The notes under the pieces: generated by a model
Seen by the model: the letters and a program-made list of their open reading frames with translations, nothing else
Database searches by the model: none
Told to the model about the DNA's origin: nothing
Translations under genes and position numbers: made by a program
Source: Herbiconiux sp. VKM Ac-1786
GTDB lineage: Bacteria > Actinomycetota > Actinomycetes > Actinomycetales > Microbacteriaceae
Assembly: GCF_015350805.1 (NCBI RefSeq)
Contig: NZ_JADKSG010000001.1
Location: 1,970,513 to 2,034,512, forward strand
Direction of reading: 5' to 3'
DNA length: 64,000 nucleotides
Shown here: positions 16,456 to 25,107 of the stretch, one piece after another
Position numbering within the stretch: position 1 is the first letter of the stretch
Layout of the letters: each line of letters opens with the position of its first letter

Positions 16456-16496
16456 ATCGCGGTCACCGACGCTCTCACGGGCTCGGTGGCCGCGAT
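16456..16496 (+). terminator. Terminator-like hairpin after the agl-like operon
   Basis: The arms ATCGCGGTCACCGA and TCGGTGGCCGCGAT pair over 14 positions (one G-U) with a 13-base loop. There is no U-tract, so it may act mainly as an mRNA-stabilising stem. Confidence 0.6.
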
Positions 16497-16563
16497 TCGT
16501 GCGTGAGGCGGCGTTCGGGTTTCGCCCTGGGAGGACGGTGACGGTGGCGTCGGTGGTGCGGCG

Positions 16564-16569
16564 TACTGT
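16564..16569 (+). promoter_or_regulatory. -10 element for the ABC exporter (leaderless)
   Basis: TACTGT lies seven bases before the ATG at 16577, and no purine-rich ribosome-binding site precedes that ATG. This predicts a leaderless mRNA. Confidence 0.45.
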
Positions 16570-16576
16570 CGTCACT

Positions 16577-18499
16577 ATGAGTGGAATGGGCGGCGGTGGC
16601 CGCATGAGCGCCGTCGCGGCCGCCGGCGGGCGCACCCGCGTGGGCGGCGGCGGGGGCGGCGGGGGCGGTGGCCGCGTCTCCAGCGGCGACCGCGACGCGC
16701 AGCGCGCGGCGAACGCCGAGGCGCCGAAGATCCCGAACCTGCTGCGGCGCATCGGCGAGCTGTTCCGGCCCTACCGTCCGGCGCTCGCCGTCACCGCGGT
16801 GCTCGTGCTGATCGGGGCGGCCCTGACCGTGCTGCCTCCGCTGCTGACGCAGCAGGCCTTCGACCTCGGCCTCTTCCCGGCCGGCGGGCCGAACATCCCG
16901 ATCCTGTTCGAGCTGGTCGGCGCGATGGTGCTGATCTGGATCGTGTCTGCCGCCCTCGGCGTGTGGCAGACGTACCTCACGGCCCGGGTCGGCAACAGCG
17001 TGATGGGCGATCTGCGCATCCGGCTGTTCACCCATCTGCAGCGCATGGAGCTCGCGTTCTTCACCCGCACCAAGACGGGCATCATCCAGTCGCGGCTGCA
17101 GAACGACGTGGGCGGCGTGGCCAACGTGCTCACCAACACGGTCTCGAGCGTGCTGGGCAACACGGTCACGGTGATCGCCGCGCTCGTGGCGATGCTGTTG
17201 CTGAGCTGGCAGCTCACGGTGGTCGCGGTCGTCCTGATGCCGCTGCTCGTGCTCGTGCAGCGCCGGGTCGGCCAGGTGCGGGCGCGCATCGCGGGCAAGA
17301 CGCAGGAGTCGCTGTCCGACATGACGGCCATCACCCAGGAGACGCTGAGCGTCTCGGGCATCCTGCTGGCCAAGAGCTTCAACCGTCAGGGCGCCGAGAT
17401 CGAGCGCTACTCCGACGAGAACCAGAACCAGATCGCGCTGCAGGTGCGCCAGCAGATGAGCGGGCAGTGGTTCTTCGCCATCGTCAGCATCGTGCTCTCG
17501 GTGGTGCCGGCGGTCGTCTACCTCGCGTCGGGCTACCTCATCCAGGGCGGGGTCGACGTCACCGCGGGCACGATCGTCGCGTTCACGACCGTGCAGGCGC
17601 GGTTGACCTGGCCGCTCCTCGGCCTGATGCGCGTGGGGCTCGACCTGCAGACCTCGGGCGCGCTGTTCGCCCGCATCTTCGAGTACCTCGACCTGAAGCC
17701 CACGATCGCCGATGCGCCGGATGCGGTGGACCTGCCGCGCGGGTCGGGTGCCGAGCGCGCGGGGCGGGTCGAGTTCGACCACGTGAGCTTCGTCTACCCC
17801 GACGGGGAGGTCGAGCATCCGACCCTCGACGACGTCTCGTTCGCGATCGAGCCGGGCCAGTTCGCCGCGTTCGTCGGGCCCTCGGGCGCCGGCAAGACCA
17901 CGGTGTCCTACCTCGTGCCGCGGTTCTACGAGGCCACCTCGGGGGCCGTGAAGGTCGACGGGCACGACGTGCGCGAGCTGCGGCAGGAGTCGCTGATCGA
18001 CCGGCTCGGCATCGTCAGCCAGGAGACCTACCTCTTCCACGCCACGATCGCCGAGAACCTGCGCTACGCGAAGCCCGACGCGACCGACGAGCAGCTGGCG
18101 ACGGCGGCGCGGGCGGCCAACATCCACGACCGCATCATGAGCTTCCCCGAGGGCTACGAGACGCTCGTGGGGGAGCGCGGCTACCGACTCTCGGGCGGCG
18201 AGAAGCAGCGCATCGCGATCGCGCGGGTGCTGCTGAAAGACCCGGCCGTGCTGATCCTCGACGAGGCGACGAGCGCGCTCGACTCCATCTCCGAGCGGGT
18301 GGTCCAGGATGCGCTCGACACCGCCGCGCGCGGCCGCACCACGATCGCCATCGCGCACCGGCTGTCGACGATCGTGAACGCCGACGTCATCTTCGTGGTC
18401 GACGCCGGCCGCATCGTCGAGTCGGGAACGCACGAGCAGCTGCTGGCGCGCGGCGGCTCGTACGCGGCGCTGTACGCGCAGCAGCTCACCACGGCCTGA
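16577..18499 (+). CDS. ABC exporter, fused transmembrane and ATPase domains
   Basis: The 640-residue half-transporter starts with a Gly-rich cytoplasmic tail containing a run of ten glycines. An ABC_membrane domain with six helices follows (about 60-355), then an ATPase with Walker A GPSGAGKTT (Lys440), Q-loop VSQETYLF, signature LSGGEKQR and Walker B VLILDEATSAL, and the H-loop His in IAHRLST. It is of the MdlB/LmrA type and would export a lipid, peptide or drug as a homodimer. The ATG at 16577 is chosen from the TACTGT seven bases before it; the frame is open further upstream. Its 3' end is partly duplicated downstream (18479-18613). Confidence 0.87.
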   Translation: MSGMGGGGRMSAVAAAGGRTRVGGGGGGGGGGRVSSGDRDAQRAANAEAPKIPNLLRRIGELFRPYRPALAVTAVLVLIGAALTVLPPLLTQQAFDLGLFPAGGPNIPILFELVGAMVLIWIVSAALGVWQTYLTARVGNSVMGDLRIRLFTHLQRMELAFFTRTKTGIIQSRLQNDVGGVANVLTNTVSSVLGNTVTVIAALVAMLLLSWQLTVVAVVLMPLLVLVQRRVGQVRARIAGKTQESLSDMTAITQETLSVSGILLAKSFNRQGAEIERYSDENQNQIALQVRQQMSGQWFFAIVSIVLSVVPAVVYLASGYLIQGGVDVTAGTIVAFTTVQARLTWPLLGLMRVGLDLQTSGALFARIFEYLDLKPTIADAPDAVDLPRGSGAERAGRVEFDHVSFVYPDGEVEHPTLDDVSFAIEPGQFAAFVGPSGAGKTTVSYLVPRFYEATSGAVKVDGHDVRELRQESLIDRLGIVSQETYLFHATIAENLRYAKPDATDEQLATAARAANIHDRIMSFPEGYETLVGERGYRLSGGEKQRIAIARVLLKDPAVLILDEATSALDSISERVVQDALDTAARGRTTIAIAHRLSTIVNADVIFVVDAGRIVESGTHEQLLARGGSYAALYAQQLTTA

Positions 18500-18613
18500 G
18501 CCGTCGTCGCGCGCGTCGTGCAGCTGCTCACGACGGCCTGAGCCGTCGTCGGCGCGCGCCGCGCCGCCCCGCCGGTCGCGCCCGCGCACCGGCCCGGTAC
18601 GGCCTGAGCCGGA
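18479..18613 (+). repeat. Tandem duplication of the exporter's 3' end with stop codons in small hairpins
   Basis: A segment of about 37 bases at the gene's end (18479-18515) recurs at 18521-18558 with few changes. Its core ACGGCCTGAGCC appears a third time at 18599. The cores are spaced 42 and 66 bases, both multiples of three, so each repeat keeps the same frame and the same TGA. In copies 1 and 2 the TGA lies in the CTGA loop of an ACGGC/GCCGT stem. Confidence 0.7.
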
Positions 18614-18671
18614 TCTCCTCTCGGCACCCTCCGCGGTGAGGATGCGATCCGTCGCGTCGGCGTGATCGGAA

Positions 18672-18685
18672 TATTAGCGTTCACA
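18672..18685. promoter_or_regulatory. Imperfect LacI-type site upstream of the ytf-like operon
   Basis: TATTAGCGTTCACA has the AnCGnT core of LacI operators and one good half site (TCACA). The other half is degenerate compared with the 18751-18764 and 26320-26343 sites. Confidence 0.35.
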
Positions 18686-18749
18686 TTAGGGCCTGCGGCG
18701 CGGGAACACCAGCACGATTCCGGTTATCGATTCGTTACCGAATTGCCAA

Positions 18750-18779
18750 TTGTGAAGGCTCACATTTTGTGACTACCAT
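18750..18779 (+). promoter_or_regulatory. Candidate promoter of the ytf-like operon
   Basis: TTGTGA (18750-18755) and TACCAT (18774-18779) are separated by 18 bases. The operator at 18751-18764 covers the -35 and spacer. Confidence 0.4.
18751..18764. promoter_or_regulatory. AraR/LacI-type operator of the ytf-like operon
   Basis: TGTGAAGGCTCACA has the same TGTGA-N4-TCACA arms as the perfect palindrome in front of araBDA. The 4-base centre argues against CRP/GlxR, which need six. Confidence 0.6.
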
Positions 18780-18862
18780 GACGCACCGGCCCCGACGTGG
18801 CGGCCGACCCGGCACCATCACGCAGCACGACGCGGCCGGGACGATGAACAGAGAGGTTCACC

Positions 18863-19852
18863 ATGAAGAAGAAGTTCCTCGGTCTCGCCGCGGCCGGAGC
18901 GATGCTCCTGACGCTCGCGGGCTGTGCCGGCGGCGGCACCAGCGCCGGCAGCTCCGAAGGCCCCAAGCCCGTCGACCAGCTCGTCGTCGGCTTCTCGCAG
19001 GTCGGCTCCGAGAGCGGTTGGCGCACCGCCAACACGACCGACATCCAGGCCGCCTTCAAGGACGCCGGCATCGAGCTGAAGTTCTCGGACGCGCAGCAGA
19101 AGCAGGAGAACCAGATCAAGGCGATCCGCTCCTACATCCAGCAGGGCGTCGACGTGATCGCGTTCTCGCCCGTCGTCGAGACCGGCTGGGACGCGGTGCT
19201 GAACGAGGCGAAGGCCGCGAACATCCCGGTCGTGCTCACCGACCGCGCCGTCGACTCGGCCGACGACTCGCTCTACGAGAGCTTCCTCGGCTCCGACTTC
19301 GTGGAGGAGGGCAAGAAGGCCGGTCAGTGGGTGCTCGACGAGTACAAGGACTCGACCGAGCCCGTCAAGATCATCCAGCTCGAGGGCACCACGGGCGCCG
19401 CGCCCGCCATCGACCGGGCCGAAGGCTTCGCCGACGCCATCAAGGGCGACGACAAGTTCGAGGTCGTCGCGAGCCAGACCGGTGACTTCACCCGCGCCGG
19501 CGGCAAGCAGGTCACCGAGGCGCTGCTGAAGTCGAACCCCGACGCGAACCTGATCTACGCGCACAACGACGACATGGCGCTCGGTGCCATCGAGGCGATC
19601 GAGGCGGCCGGCCTGAAGCCGGGCGTCGACATCAAGATCGTCAGCGTCGACGCGGTGAAGGACGGCATGCAGGCCCTCGCCGATGGCAAGATCAACTACA
19701 TCGTCGAGTGCTCGCCGCTGCTCGGCAAGCAGCTCGTCGACATCGTCGAGCAGATCAACGACGGCAAGACGCCCGAGAAGCGCATCATCACCGAGGAGAC
19801 CACCTTCACGAAGGACCAGGCCGCCGAGGCGCTGCCGACCCGTCAGTACTAG
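18863..19852 (+). CDS. ytfQ: Furanose ABC transporter substrate-binding lipoprotein, YtfQ-like
   Basis: The 329-residue lipoprotein (lipobox TLAGC, Cys21) belongs to the ribose-binding-type periplasmic fold. It matches the galactofuranose-binding protein YtfQ at GFSQVGSESGWR, QQKQENQIKAIRS, GDFTRAGGK and YAHNDDM. YtfQ binds furanose forms of galactose and arabinose. Next to araBDA, L-arabinofuranose is the likely ligand here. GAGAGG lies upstream of the ATG. The 5' region carries LacI-type sites shared with the ara operon. A 15-bp hairpin separates it from the ATPase gene. Confidence 0.9.
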   Translation: MKKKFLGLAAAGAMLLTLAGCAGGGTSAGSSEGPKPVDQLVVGFSQVGSESGWRTANTTDIQAAFKDAGIELKFSDAQQKQENQIKAIRSYIQQGVDVIAFSPVVETGWDAVLNEAKAANIPVVLTDRAVDSADDSLYESFLGSDFVEEGKKAGQWVLDEYKDSTEPVKIIQLEGTTGAAPAIDRAEGFADAIKGDDKFEVVASQTGDFTRAGGKQVTEALLKSNPDANLIYAHNDDMALGAIEAIEAAGLKPGVDIKIVSVDAVKDGMQALADGKINYIVECSPLLGKQLVDIVEQINDGKTPEKRIITEETTFTKDQAAEALPTRQY

Positions 19853-19893
19853 GTCGGCACCAGCACCACCAGCACCACCTGCACCACCTGAGA

Positions 19894-19936
19894 GCGGTGA
19901 CGGATGCGCGGCCCCACACCCCGCATCCGTCACCGC
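19894..19936 (+). terminator. 15-bp hairpin between ytfQ-like and ytfR-like genes
   Basis: GCGGTGACGGATGCG and CGCATCCGTCACCGC pair perfectly around a 13-base loop. There is no U-tract; it is likely an attenuator or 3' stabiliser of the abundant binding-protein mRNA. Confidence 0.65.
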
Positions 19937-19995
19937 CTCACCACGAACCCGCACCCGCACACCGCACCCGCACTCCCTCGAAGAAGAGAGAACTC

Positions 19996-21651
19996 ATGAC
20001 CGAACCAGTCGTGGAGATGAGCGCCATCTCCATCTCCTTCCCGGGGGTGAAGGCGCTCGACGACGTCAGCTTCCGCATGTTCCCGGGCGAGGTGCACTCG
20101 CTGATGGGCGAGAACGGCGCCGGCAAGTCGACGCTGATCAAGGCGCTGACCGGCGTCTACCAGATCGACAGCGGCACGATCGTCGTCGACGGCCAGCCCG
20201 TGTCCTTCACCGGTCCGGCCGCCGCCCAGGCCGCCGGCATCGCGACGGTCTACCAGGAGGTCAACCTCCTGCCGAACCTCTCGGTCGCCGAGAACATCCT
20301 GCTCGGCCGCGAGCCCCGCCGCTTCGGCTCGATCGACGGCCGCGCCATGCGCCGTCGCGCCGCCGAGCTGCTCGACGGCCTGAACCTCGACATCGACCCG
20401 GGCTCGCTGCTCGGCTCGCACTCGCTCGCCATCCAGCAGCTCGTCGCCATCGCCCGCGCGATCAACGTCGACGCGAAGGTGCTGATCCTCGACGAGCCGA
20501 CCTCGAGCCTCGACGCCGACGAGGTGGCCGAGCTCTTCCGGGTGATCCGCTCGCTCCGCGACTCCGGCGTCGCCATCCTCTTCGTCTCGCACTTCCTCGA
20601 CCAGATCTACGAGATCACCGACCGGCTCACCGTGCTCCGCAACGGCCGCCTCGTGGGGGAGTACCTCACCGAGGAGCTCCTGCGCATCGACCTCGTGCAG
20701 AAGATGATCGGCAAGGAGCTGACCGTCCTCGACGAGATCGGCCGCAAGGCCCACTCCGCCGACGGCGACGGTGCCGCGGCCGACCGTCCCGCCGAGTACG
20801 CCCGGGCCGAGGGCCTGGGCCGCAAAGGCGCGATCGAGCCGTTCGACCTCGTGATCGGCGAGGGCGAGGTGATCGGCCTGGCCGGTCTGCTGGGCTCCGG
20901 CCGCACCGAGCTGGCGCGCATCCTGGGCGGCATCGACCGCGCCGACTCGGGCACCCTGACCGTAGGCGGCGCCGGCTCGAAGCTGCGCACCCCGCGCCAG
21001 GCCATCTCCCGCCGCATCGCGTACTCCTCCGAAGACCGCCGCGGCGAGGGCATCATCGACGAGCTCACCGTGCGCGACAACATCGTGCTGGCCCTCCAGG
21101 CCGACCGCGGCTGGTTCCGCCCCATCCCCAAGAAGCGCCAGGAGGAGCTCGCCCAGAGCTACATCCAGGCCCTGAACATCCGGCCCGCGAACCCCGACGC
21201 GCTCGTGCGCAACCTCTCCGGCGGCAACCAGCAGAAGGTGCTGCTCGCCCGCTGGCTCGCCATCGCACCCCGCCTGCTCATCCTCGACGAGCCAACGCGC
21301 GGCATCGACATCGGTGCCAAGGCCGAGATCCAGAAGCTCGTCTACACGCTCGCCGAGAACGGCATGAGCGTCGTGTTCATCTCGGCCGAGCTCGAGGAGG
21401 TGCTGCGCCTGGCGCACCGCGTCGTGGTGCTCCGCGACCGCCGCCTCGTCGCCGACATCGAGAACGACGGCCTCACGGTCGACGCGCTGCTCGCGCTCAT
21501 CGCCGACGGGTCGGTGGCCGAGGAGGGCGGGGTTCCGGATGCCCCGGCCGCCGTCTCCGGCTCGGGCGCCGCCCGCGCATCCGTCGCCGACACCCGCCCC
21601 GACGCCGACACCGACCCCGCCCCCCTCGAGACCTCGGGAGACCGACGATGA
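19996..21651 (+). CDS. ytfR: Sugar ABC transporter ATP-binding protein, two ATPase domains, YtfR-like
   Basis: The 551-residue protein has two tandem ABC ATPase domains, as in RbsA, AraG and YtfR. Domain 1 has Walker A GENGAGKST (about 38-46) and Walker B LILDEPTSSL with a weak signature (LAIQQLVAIA). Domain 2 has a degenerate P-loop (GLLGSGRTE) but a canonical signature (LSGGNQQK) and Walker B LLILDEPTRG, the normal asymmetry of this family. AAGAAGAGAGA precedes the ATG. The C-terminal tail beyond about residue 500 is a low-complexity Ala/Asp/Pro stretch. The stop overlaps the ytfT-like start (ATGA). Confidence 0.92.
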   Translation: MTEPVVEMSAISISFPGVKALDDVSFRMFPGEVHSLMGENGAGKSTLIKALTGVYQIDSGTIVVDGQPVSFTGPAAAQAAGIATVYQEVNLLPNLSVAENILLGREPRRFGSIDGRAMRRRAAELLDGLNLDIDPGSLLGSHSLAIQQLVAIARAINVDAKVLILDEPTSSLDADEVAELFRVIRSLRDSGVAILFVSHFLDQIYEITDRLTVLRNGRLVGEYLTEELLRIDLVQKMIGKELTVLDEIGRKAHSADGDGAAADRPAEYARAEGLGRKGAIEPFDLVIGEGEVIGLAGLLGSGRTELARILGGIDRADSGTLTVGGAGSKLRTPRQAISRRIAYSSEDRRGEGIIDELTVRDNIVLALQADRGWFRPIPKKRQEELAQSYIQALNIRPANPDALVRNLSGGNQQKVLLARWLAIAPRLLILDEPTRGIDIGAKAEIQKLVYTLAENGMSVVFISAELEEVLRLAHRVVVLRDRRLVADIENDGLTVDALLALIADGSVAEEGGVPDAPAAVSGSGAARASVADTRPDADTDPAPLETSGDRR

Positions 21652-22700
21652 ACGCCCTGCTCCTCCGCACCGTCTCGAGCCGGCTGTTCTGGCCGATCGT
21701 GATGCTGCTCGTCCTCGTGCTGATCAACGTGATCGCCTTCCCCGACTTCCTCACGGTGACGGTGAAGGACGGGCACCTGTTCGGCTCGATCATCGACATC
21801 CTGCGGAACGGGGCGCCGACGCTGATCATCGCGGTCGGCATGACGCTCGTGATCGCGACCCGCGGCATCGACCTCTCGGTCGGCGCGGTGGCGGCGATCT
21901 CGGGGGCCGTGGCCTGCTCGATCCTGCTCGGCTCCTCCGACCCGGGCAACCCCGGCACGGTGGCCGTCGCCGTGATCGTCGCGCTCGTCATCTCGCTCGT
22001 GCTCGGCGTCTGGAACGGGTTCCTCGTCTCGGTCATCGGCATCCAGCCGATCATCGCGACGCTCATCCTGATGACCGCCGGCCGCGGGGTGGCGATGCTG
22101 ATCACCGAGGGCCAGATCCTCACCGTGAACAGCGCGCCGTTCAAGGAGCTCGGCTCGGGCTTCTGGCTGGGCATCCCGGTCGCCGTCGTGATCGGCGCCG
22201 TGATCTTCGCGGTCGCCGCGCTGCTCACCCGGCGCACGGCGCTGGGCATGCTGATCGAGTCGGTCGGCATCAACCCCGAGGCCAGCCGCCAGGCGGGTGT
22301 GCGGGCACGGGTGCTGCTGTTCACCGTCTACGCCTTCTGCGCCCTGTCGGCCGGCATCGCCGGGCTCATCCTGACGGCCAACCAGACGGCCGCCGACGCG
22401 AACAACACGGGCCTGTTCATCGAGCTCGACGCCATCCTCGCGGTGGTCATCGGCGGCACCTCGCTCGCCGGCGGCCGCTACTCCCTGGCGGGCACGCTCG
22501 TCGGCGCGCTGGTCATCCAGACCCTCGTCACCACGGTGTACACCGTCGGCATCCCGCCGATCGTGACCATGGTGTTCAAGGCGGCCGTCGTCACGGCCGT
22601 GTGCCTGCTGCAGTCGCCCACCACCAACGCCGCGTTCGCCCAGCTGCGCCAGCGGCTCGCCGCCCGCACCGCCCGAGTCAAGGAAGCAGCCGCATCATGA
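21648..22700 (+). CDS. ytfT: Furanose ABC transporter permease, YtfT-like
   Basis: The 350-residue BPD_transp_2 permease has about nine to ten hydrophobic helices. Family markers are GMTLVIATRGIDLSVGAVAA near residue 62 and GIQPIIATLILMTAGRG. It pairs with the YjfF-like subunit to form the channel. The start overlaps the ATPase stop as ATGA, and its stop overlaps the next start the same way, so the four subunits are tightly coupled. Confidence 0.9.
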   Translation: MNALLLRTVSSRLFWPIVMLLVLVLINVIAFPDFLTVTVKDGHLFGSIIDILRNGAPTLIIAVGMTLVIATRGIDLSVGAVAAISGAVACSILLGSSDPGNPGTVAVAVIVALVISLVLGVWNGFLVSVIGIQPIIATLILMTAGRGVAMLITEGQILTVNSAPFKELGSGFWLGIPVAVVIGAVIFAVAALLTRRTALGMLIESVGINPEASRQAGVRARVLLFTVYAFCALSAGIAGLILTANQTAADANNTGLFIELDAILAVVIGGTSLAGGRYSLAGTLVGALVIQTLVTTVYTVGIPPIVTMVFKAAVVTAVCLLQSPTTNAAFAQLRQRLAARTARVKEAAAS

Positions 22701-23743
22701 CCGCCACCATCGACCGCCCCCGCACCGGGGCGCCCCTGCCGACCAAGCCCGGCCGCCCGCCGCGGCGCCCGGTCGACCGCCTGCGCGACGTGCTCACCAG
22801 CCCGAAGTCGGGCCCGGTGCTCGTCACCGCGGTGCTCTTCGTCGCCGTCTTCATCGTCGGCGGCGTGCGCTACAACGGCTTCTTCTCGGGCCAGGTGCTG
22901 CTGAACCTGTTCGTCGACAACTCCTACCTGATCGTGCTCGCGGTGGGCATGACCTTCGTCATCCTGACCGGCGGCATCGACCTCTCGGTCGGAGCGGTCG
23001 TGGCCCTGTCGACGATGATCGCGGCCAGTCTGCTGCAGACCGGGTGGTCGCCGGGGATCGTCATCCCGCTCATCCTGGTGCTGACCAGTGTGCTGGGCCT
23101 GCTGGTGGGCCTCATGATCCACGTGTTCAAGGTGCAGCCGTTCATCGCGACGCTCGCCGCGATGTTCCTCGCCCGCGGCCTCTGCTACGTGATCTCGAAG
23201 GACTCGATCTCGATCACCGAGCCCACCTTCGTGGCGCTCGCCGTGACGCGCATCCCGCTCGGCGGCGGCCTCAGCATCACCCCCAGCGTCGTGATCGCGC
23301 TCGCCGTGGTGATCGTCGCGGTCTGGGTGCTCGGCTTCACCCGCTTCGGCCGCACCGTGTACGCCATCGGCGGCAGCGAGCAGTCGGGCATGCTGATGGG
23401 CCTGCCGGTGGCGCGCACCAAGGTGATCGTCTACGTCGTGAGCGGCTTCTGCTCGGGCCTCGCGGGCGTGCTGTTCTCGTTCTACACGCTCTCGGGCTAC
23501 CCGCTGACCGCGGTCGGCACCGAGCTCGACGCCATCGCCGCGGTGGTCATCGGCGGCACCCTGCTGACCGGCGGCTACGGCTTCGTGCTCGGCTCGGTGC
23601 TCGGTGTGCTCGTGCTCGGCGTGATCCAGACGATCATCACCTTCGAGGGCACGCTGTCCTCCTGGTGGACCAAGATCTTCATCGGCGCGCTGCTGCTCGT
23701 CTTCATCATTCTGCAGAAGGTGCTGACAGCTCGCAGGAGGTGA
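22697..23743 (+). CDS. yjfF: Furanose ABC transporter permease, YjfF-like
   Basis: The 348-residue permease is the second channel subunit. It has a Pro/Arg-rich cytoplasmic N-terminus (about 40 residues) and conserved segments GMTFVILTGGIDLSVGAVVA, KVQPFIATLAAMFLARGLCY and TRFGRTVYAIGGSEQS. YjfF is the usual partner of YtfT. The ATG overlaps the ytfT-like stop (ATGA). A LacI gene follows after 62 bases with its own -10-like element. Confidence 0.9.
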   Translation: MTATIDRPRTGAPLPTKPGRPPRRPVDRLRDVLTSPKSGPVLVTAVLFVAVFIVGGVRYNGFFSGQVLLNLFVDNSYLIVLAVGMTFVILTGGIDLSVGAVVALSTMIAASLLQTGWSPGIVIPLILVLTSVLGLLVGLMIHVFKVQPFIATLAAMFLARGLCYVISKDSISITEPTFVALAVTRIPLGGGLSITPSVVIALAVVIVAVWVLGFTRFGRTVYAIGGSEQSGMLMGLPVARTKVIVYVVSGFCSGLAGVLFSFYTLSGYPLTAVGTELDAIAAVVIGGTLLTGGYGFVLGSVLGVLVLGVIQTIITFEGTLSSWWTKIFIGALLLVFIILQKVLTARRR

Positions 23744-23757
23744 GGGTGCGGGGCCGA

Positions 23758-23763
23758 CATAAT
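23758..23763 (+). promoter_or_regulatory. -10 element of LacI gene 1
   Basis: CATAAT lies 42 bases before the GTG at 23806. A ribosome-binding site (GAGGATC) is present, so this promoter would give a leadered mRNA. Confidence 0.4.
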
Positions 23764-23805
23764 ACGTAGACGCGCGCGCATCCGCGGTGCCGATGAGGAT
23801 CGACT

Positions 23806-24927
23806 GTGACTGAAGACGAGAGGGCGCGGGCCGCCACGATCTTCGATGTGGCGCGCCTCGCCGGGGTCTCGCACCAGACGGTGTCGCGGGTGCTGAACGA
23901 CATGCCGAACGTGCGGCCGGCCACGCGGCAGCGGGTCGAGAACGCGATCAAGCAGCTGCGCTACGTGCCGTCGCCGGCGGCCCGTGCCATGGTCACCCGG
24001 CGCTCGCGCACCATCGGCCTGATCACCACCGGTTCGGCCGACTACGGGCCCTCGTCGACGGCGCTGCACTTCAACGAGACGGCTCGGGATGCGCGCTACG
24101 CCGTCATCACCGCGGGTCTGCTCGAGGCCGACGCCGTGCACGTGCGCAGCGCGGCCGAGCTGCTGGTGCGGCAGAACGTCGAGGCGATCGTGCTGATCGT
24201 GCAGCAGCGCGCGGCCGTGGAGGGCATCGCCGGGGTCGACCTCGGGGTGCCCGTGGTGGCCGTCGCGTCGGAGGACCGCGGGGTGCCGCACCGGGTGCAG
24301 CTCGACCAGTACGCAGGGTCGCGGGCCGCCGTCGACCACCTGGCGGAGCTGGGGCACCGCGACATCCGGCACATCGCGGGCCCGGTCGACTCGATGGACG
24401 CCGCGGAGCGCCTGCGCGGCTGGTTCGGCGGGCTCGCGGCGCACGGGCTCGTCAGCCGGGAACCGATGGTGGGGGACTGGACGCCGGCGAGCGGGTACGC
24501 GCACGGGGTGCGGCTCGCGGCCGAGGGGGCAGCGACCGCCGTGGTGGTGGCGAACGACCAGATGGCGCTGGGGCTGATCCGGGCGTACACCGAGGCTGGG
24601 CTGTCGGTGCCGGGCGACCTGAGCGTGGTGGGGTTCGACGACATCCCCGAGGCGGAGTACCTGTCGCCGCCGCTGACGACGGTGCGGCAGGACTTCACGG
24701 TGCTCGGGCGGGCGGCGATGGAGACGGTGCTCGAGGTGCTCGGGGAGCGGCCGGCGGAGGCCGGCGCGGTCGCGGCGGTCTCGGGGGTGTCGCTCGTGCG
24801 GCGCGGCAGCACGGCGGCGCCGCGCGCCCCGGGCGTGGCGGGCGCGGCGGGCGCGCCCGCCGCGCCCTCGGCGGCCGCCGCCTCGGCGGCGCGGCCGCCC
24901 GCGCCCTCCCGCGCCCGCACCCCCTAG
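23806..24927 (+). CDS. LacI-family regulator 1 (arabinose/furanose locus)
   Basis: The 373-residue repressor has the helix-turn-helix ATIFDVARLAGVSHQTVSRV, a hinge with AARAMVTRRSRTIGLI, and a sugar-binding domain (LAELGHRDIRHIAGPVDSMD, VVANDQMALGLIRA, VVGFDDIPEAEYLSPPLTTV). Its recognition helix SHQTVSRVLN is identical to that of LacI regulator 2, so both may read the TGTGA-N4-TCACA sites. The C-terminal 40 residues are a low-complexity Ala/Pro tail. The GTG follows GAGGATCGACT. It is the last gene downstream of the transporter and probably its regulator. Confidence 0.87.
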   Translation: MTEDERARAATIFDVARLAGVSHQTVSRVLNDMPNVRPATRQRVENAIKQLRYVPSPAARAMVTRRSRTIGLITTGSADYGPSSTALHFNETARDARYAVITAGLLEADAVHVRSAAELLVRQNVEAIVLIVQQRAAVEGIAGVDLGVPVVAVASEDRGVPHRVQLDQYAGSRAAVDHLAELGHRDIRHIAGPVDSMDAAERLRGWFGGLAAHGLVSREPMVGDWTPASGYAHGVRLAAEGAATAVVVANDQMALGLIRAYTEAGLSVPGDLSVVGFDDIPEAEYLSPPLTTVRQDFTVLGRAAMETVLEVLGERPAEAGAVAAVSGVSLVRRGSTAAPRAPGVAGAAGAPAAPSAAAASAARPPAPSRARTP

Positions 24928-24991
24928 CCCGCCCCACCCCTCCACCCTCGCGCGCACCCCTGCCTCGCCCCTCCACCCTCACGCGCGGATG

Positions 24992-25050
24992 GCGAGTGGT
25001 CACTTTCGGCGCCGACACGCCGGGGGGAGGCGACAGAAGTGACCACTCGC
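24992..25050. repeat. 14-bp inverted repeat between the two LacI genes
   Basis: GCGAGTGGTCACTT (24992-25005) and AAGTGACCACTCGC (25037-25050) are perfect inverted arms around a 31-base spacer. Each arm holds a near-palindrome AGTG-GT-CACT. There is no U-tract and no transposase. It could be a terminator for LacI 1, a pair of operators, or an interspersed hairpin element. Confidence 0.75.
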
Positions 25051-25095
25051 GAGGGGGTGGGAGCGGGCGAGGCGGGGCGCGCGTCGGGTGGGAGG

Positions 25096-25101
25096 CATAA
25101 T
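25096..25101 (+). promoter_or_regulatory. -10 element of LacI gene 2 (leaderless)
   Basis: CATAAT lies six bases before the ATG at 25108. The same hexamer is the -10 candidate for LacI gene 1. Confidence 0.45.
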
Positions 25102-25107
25102 CGGGGG

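Noticed and set aside
24992-25050. Terminal inverted repeats of a small transposon
   Set aside because: The arms are only 31 bases apart, there is no flanking target duplication and no transposase fragment.
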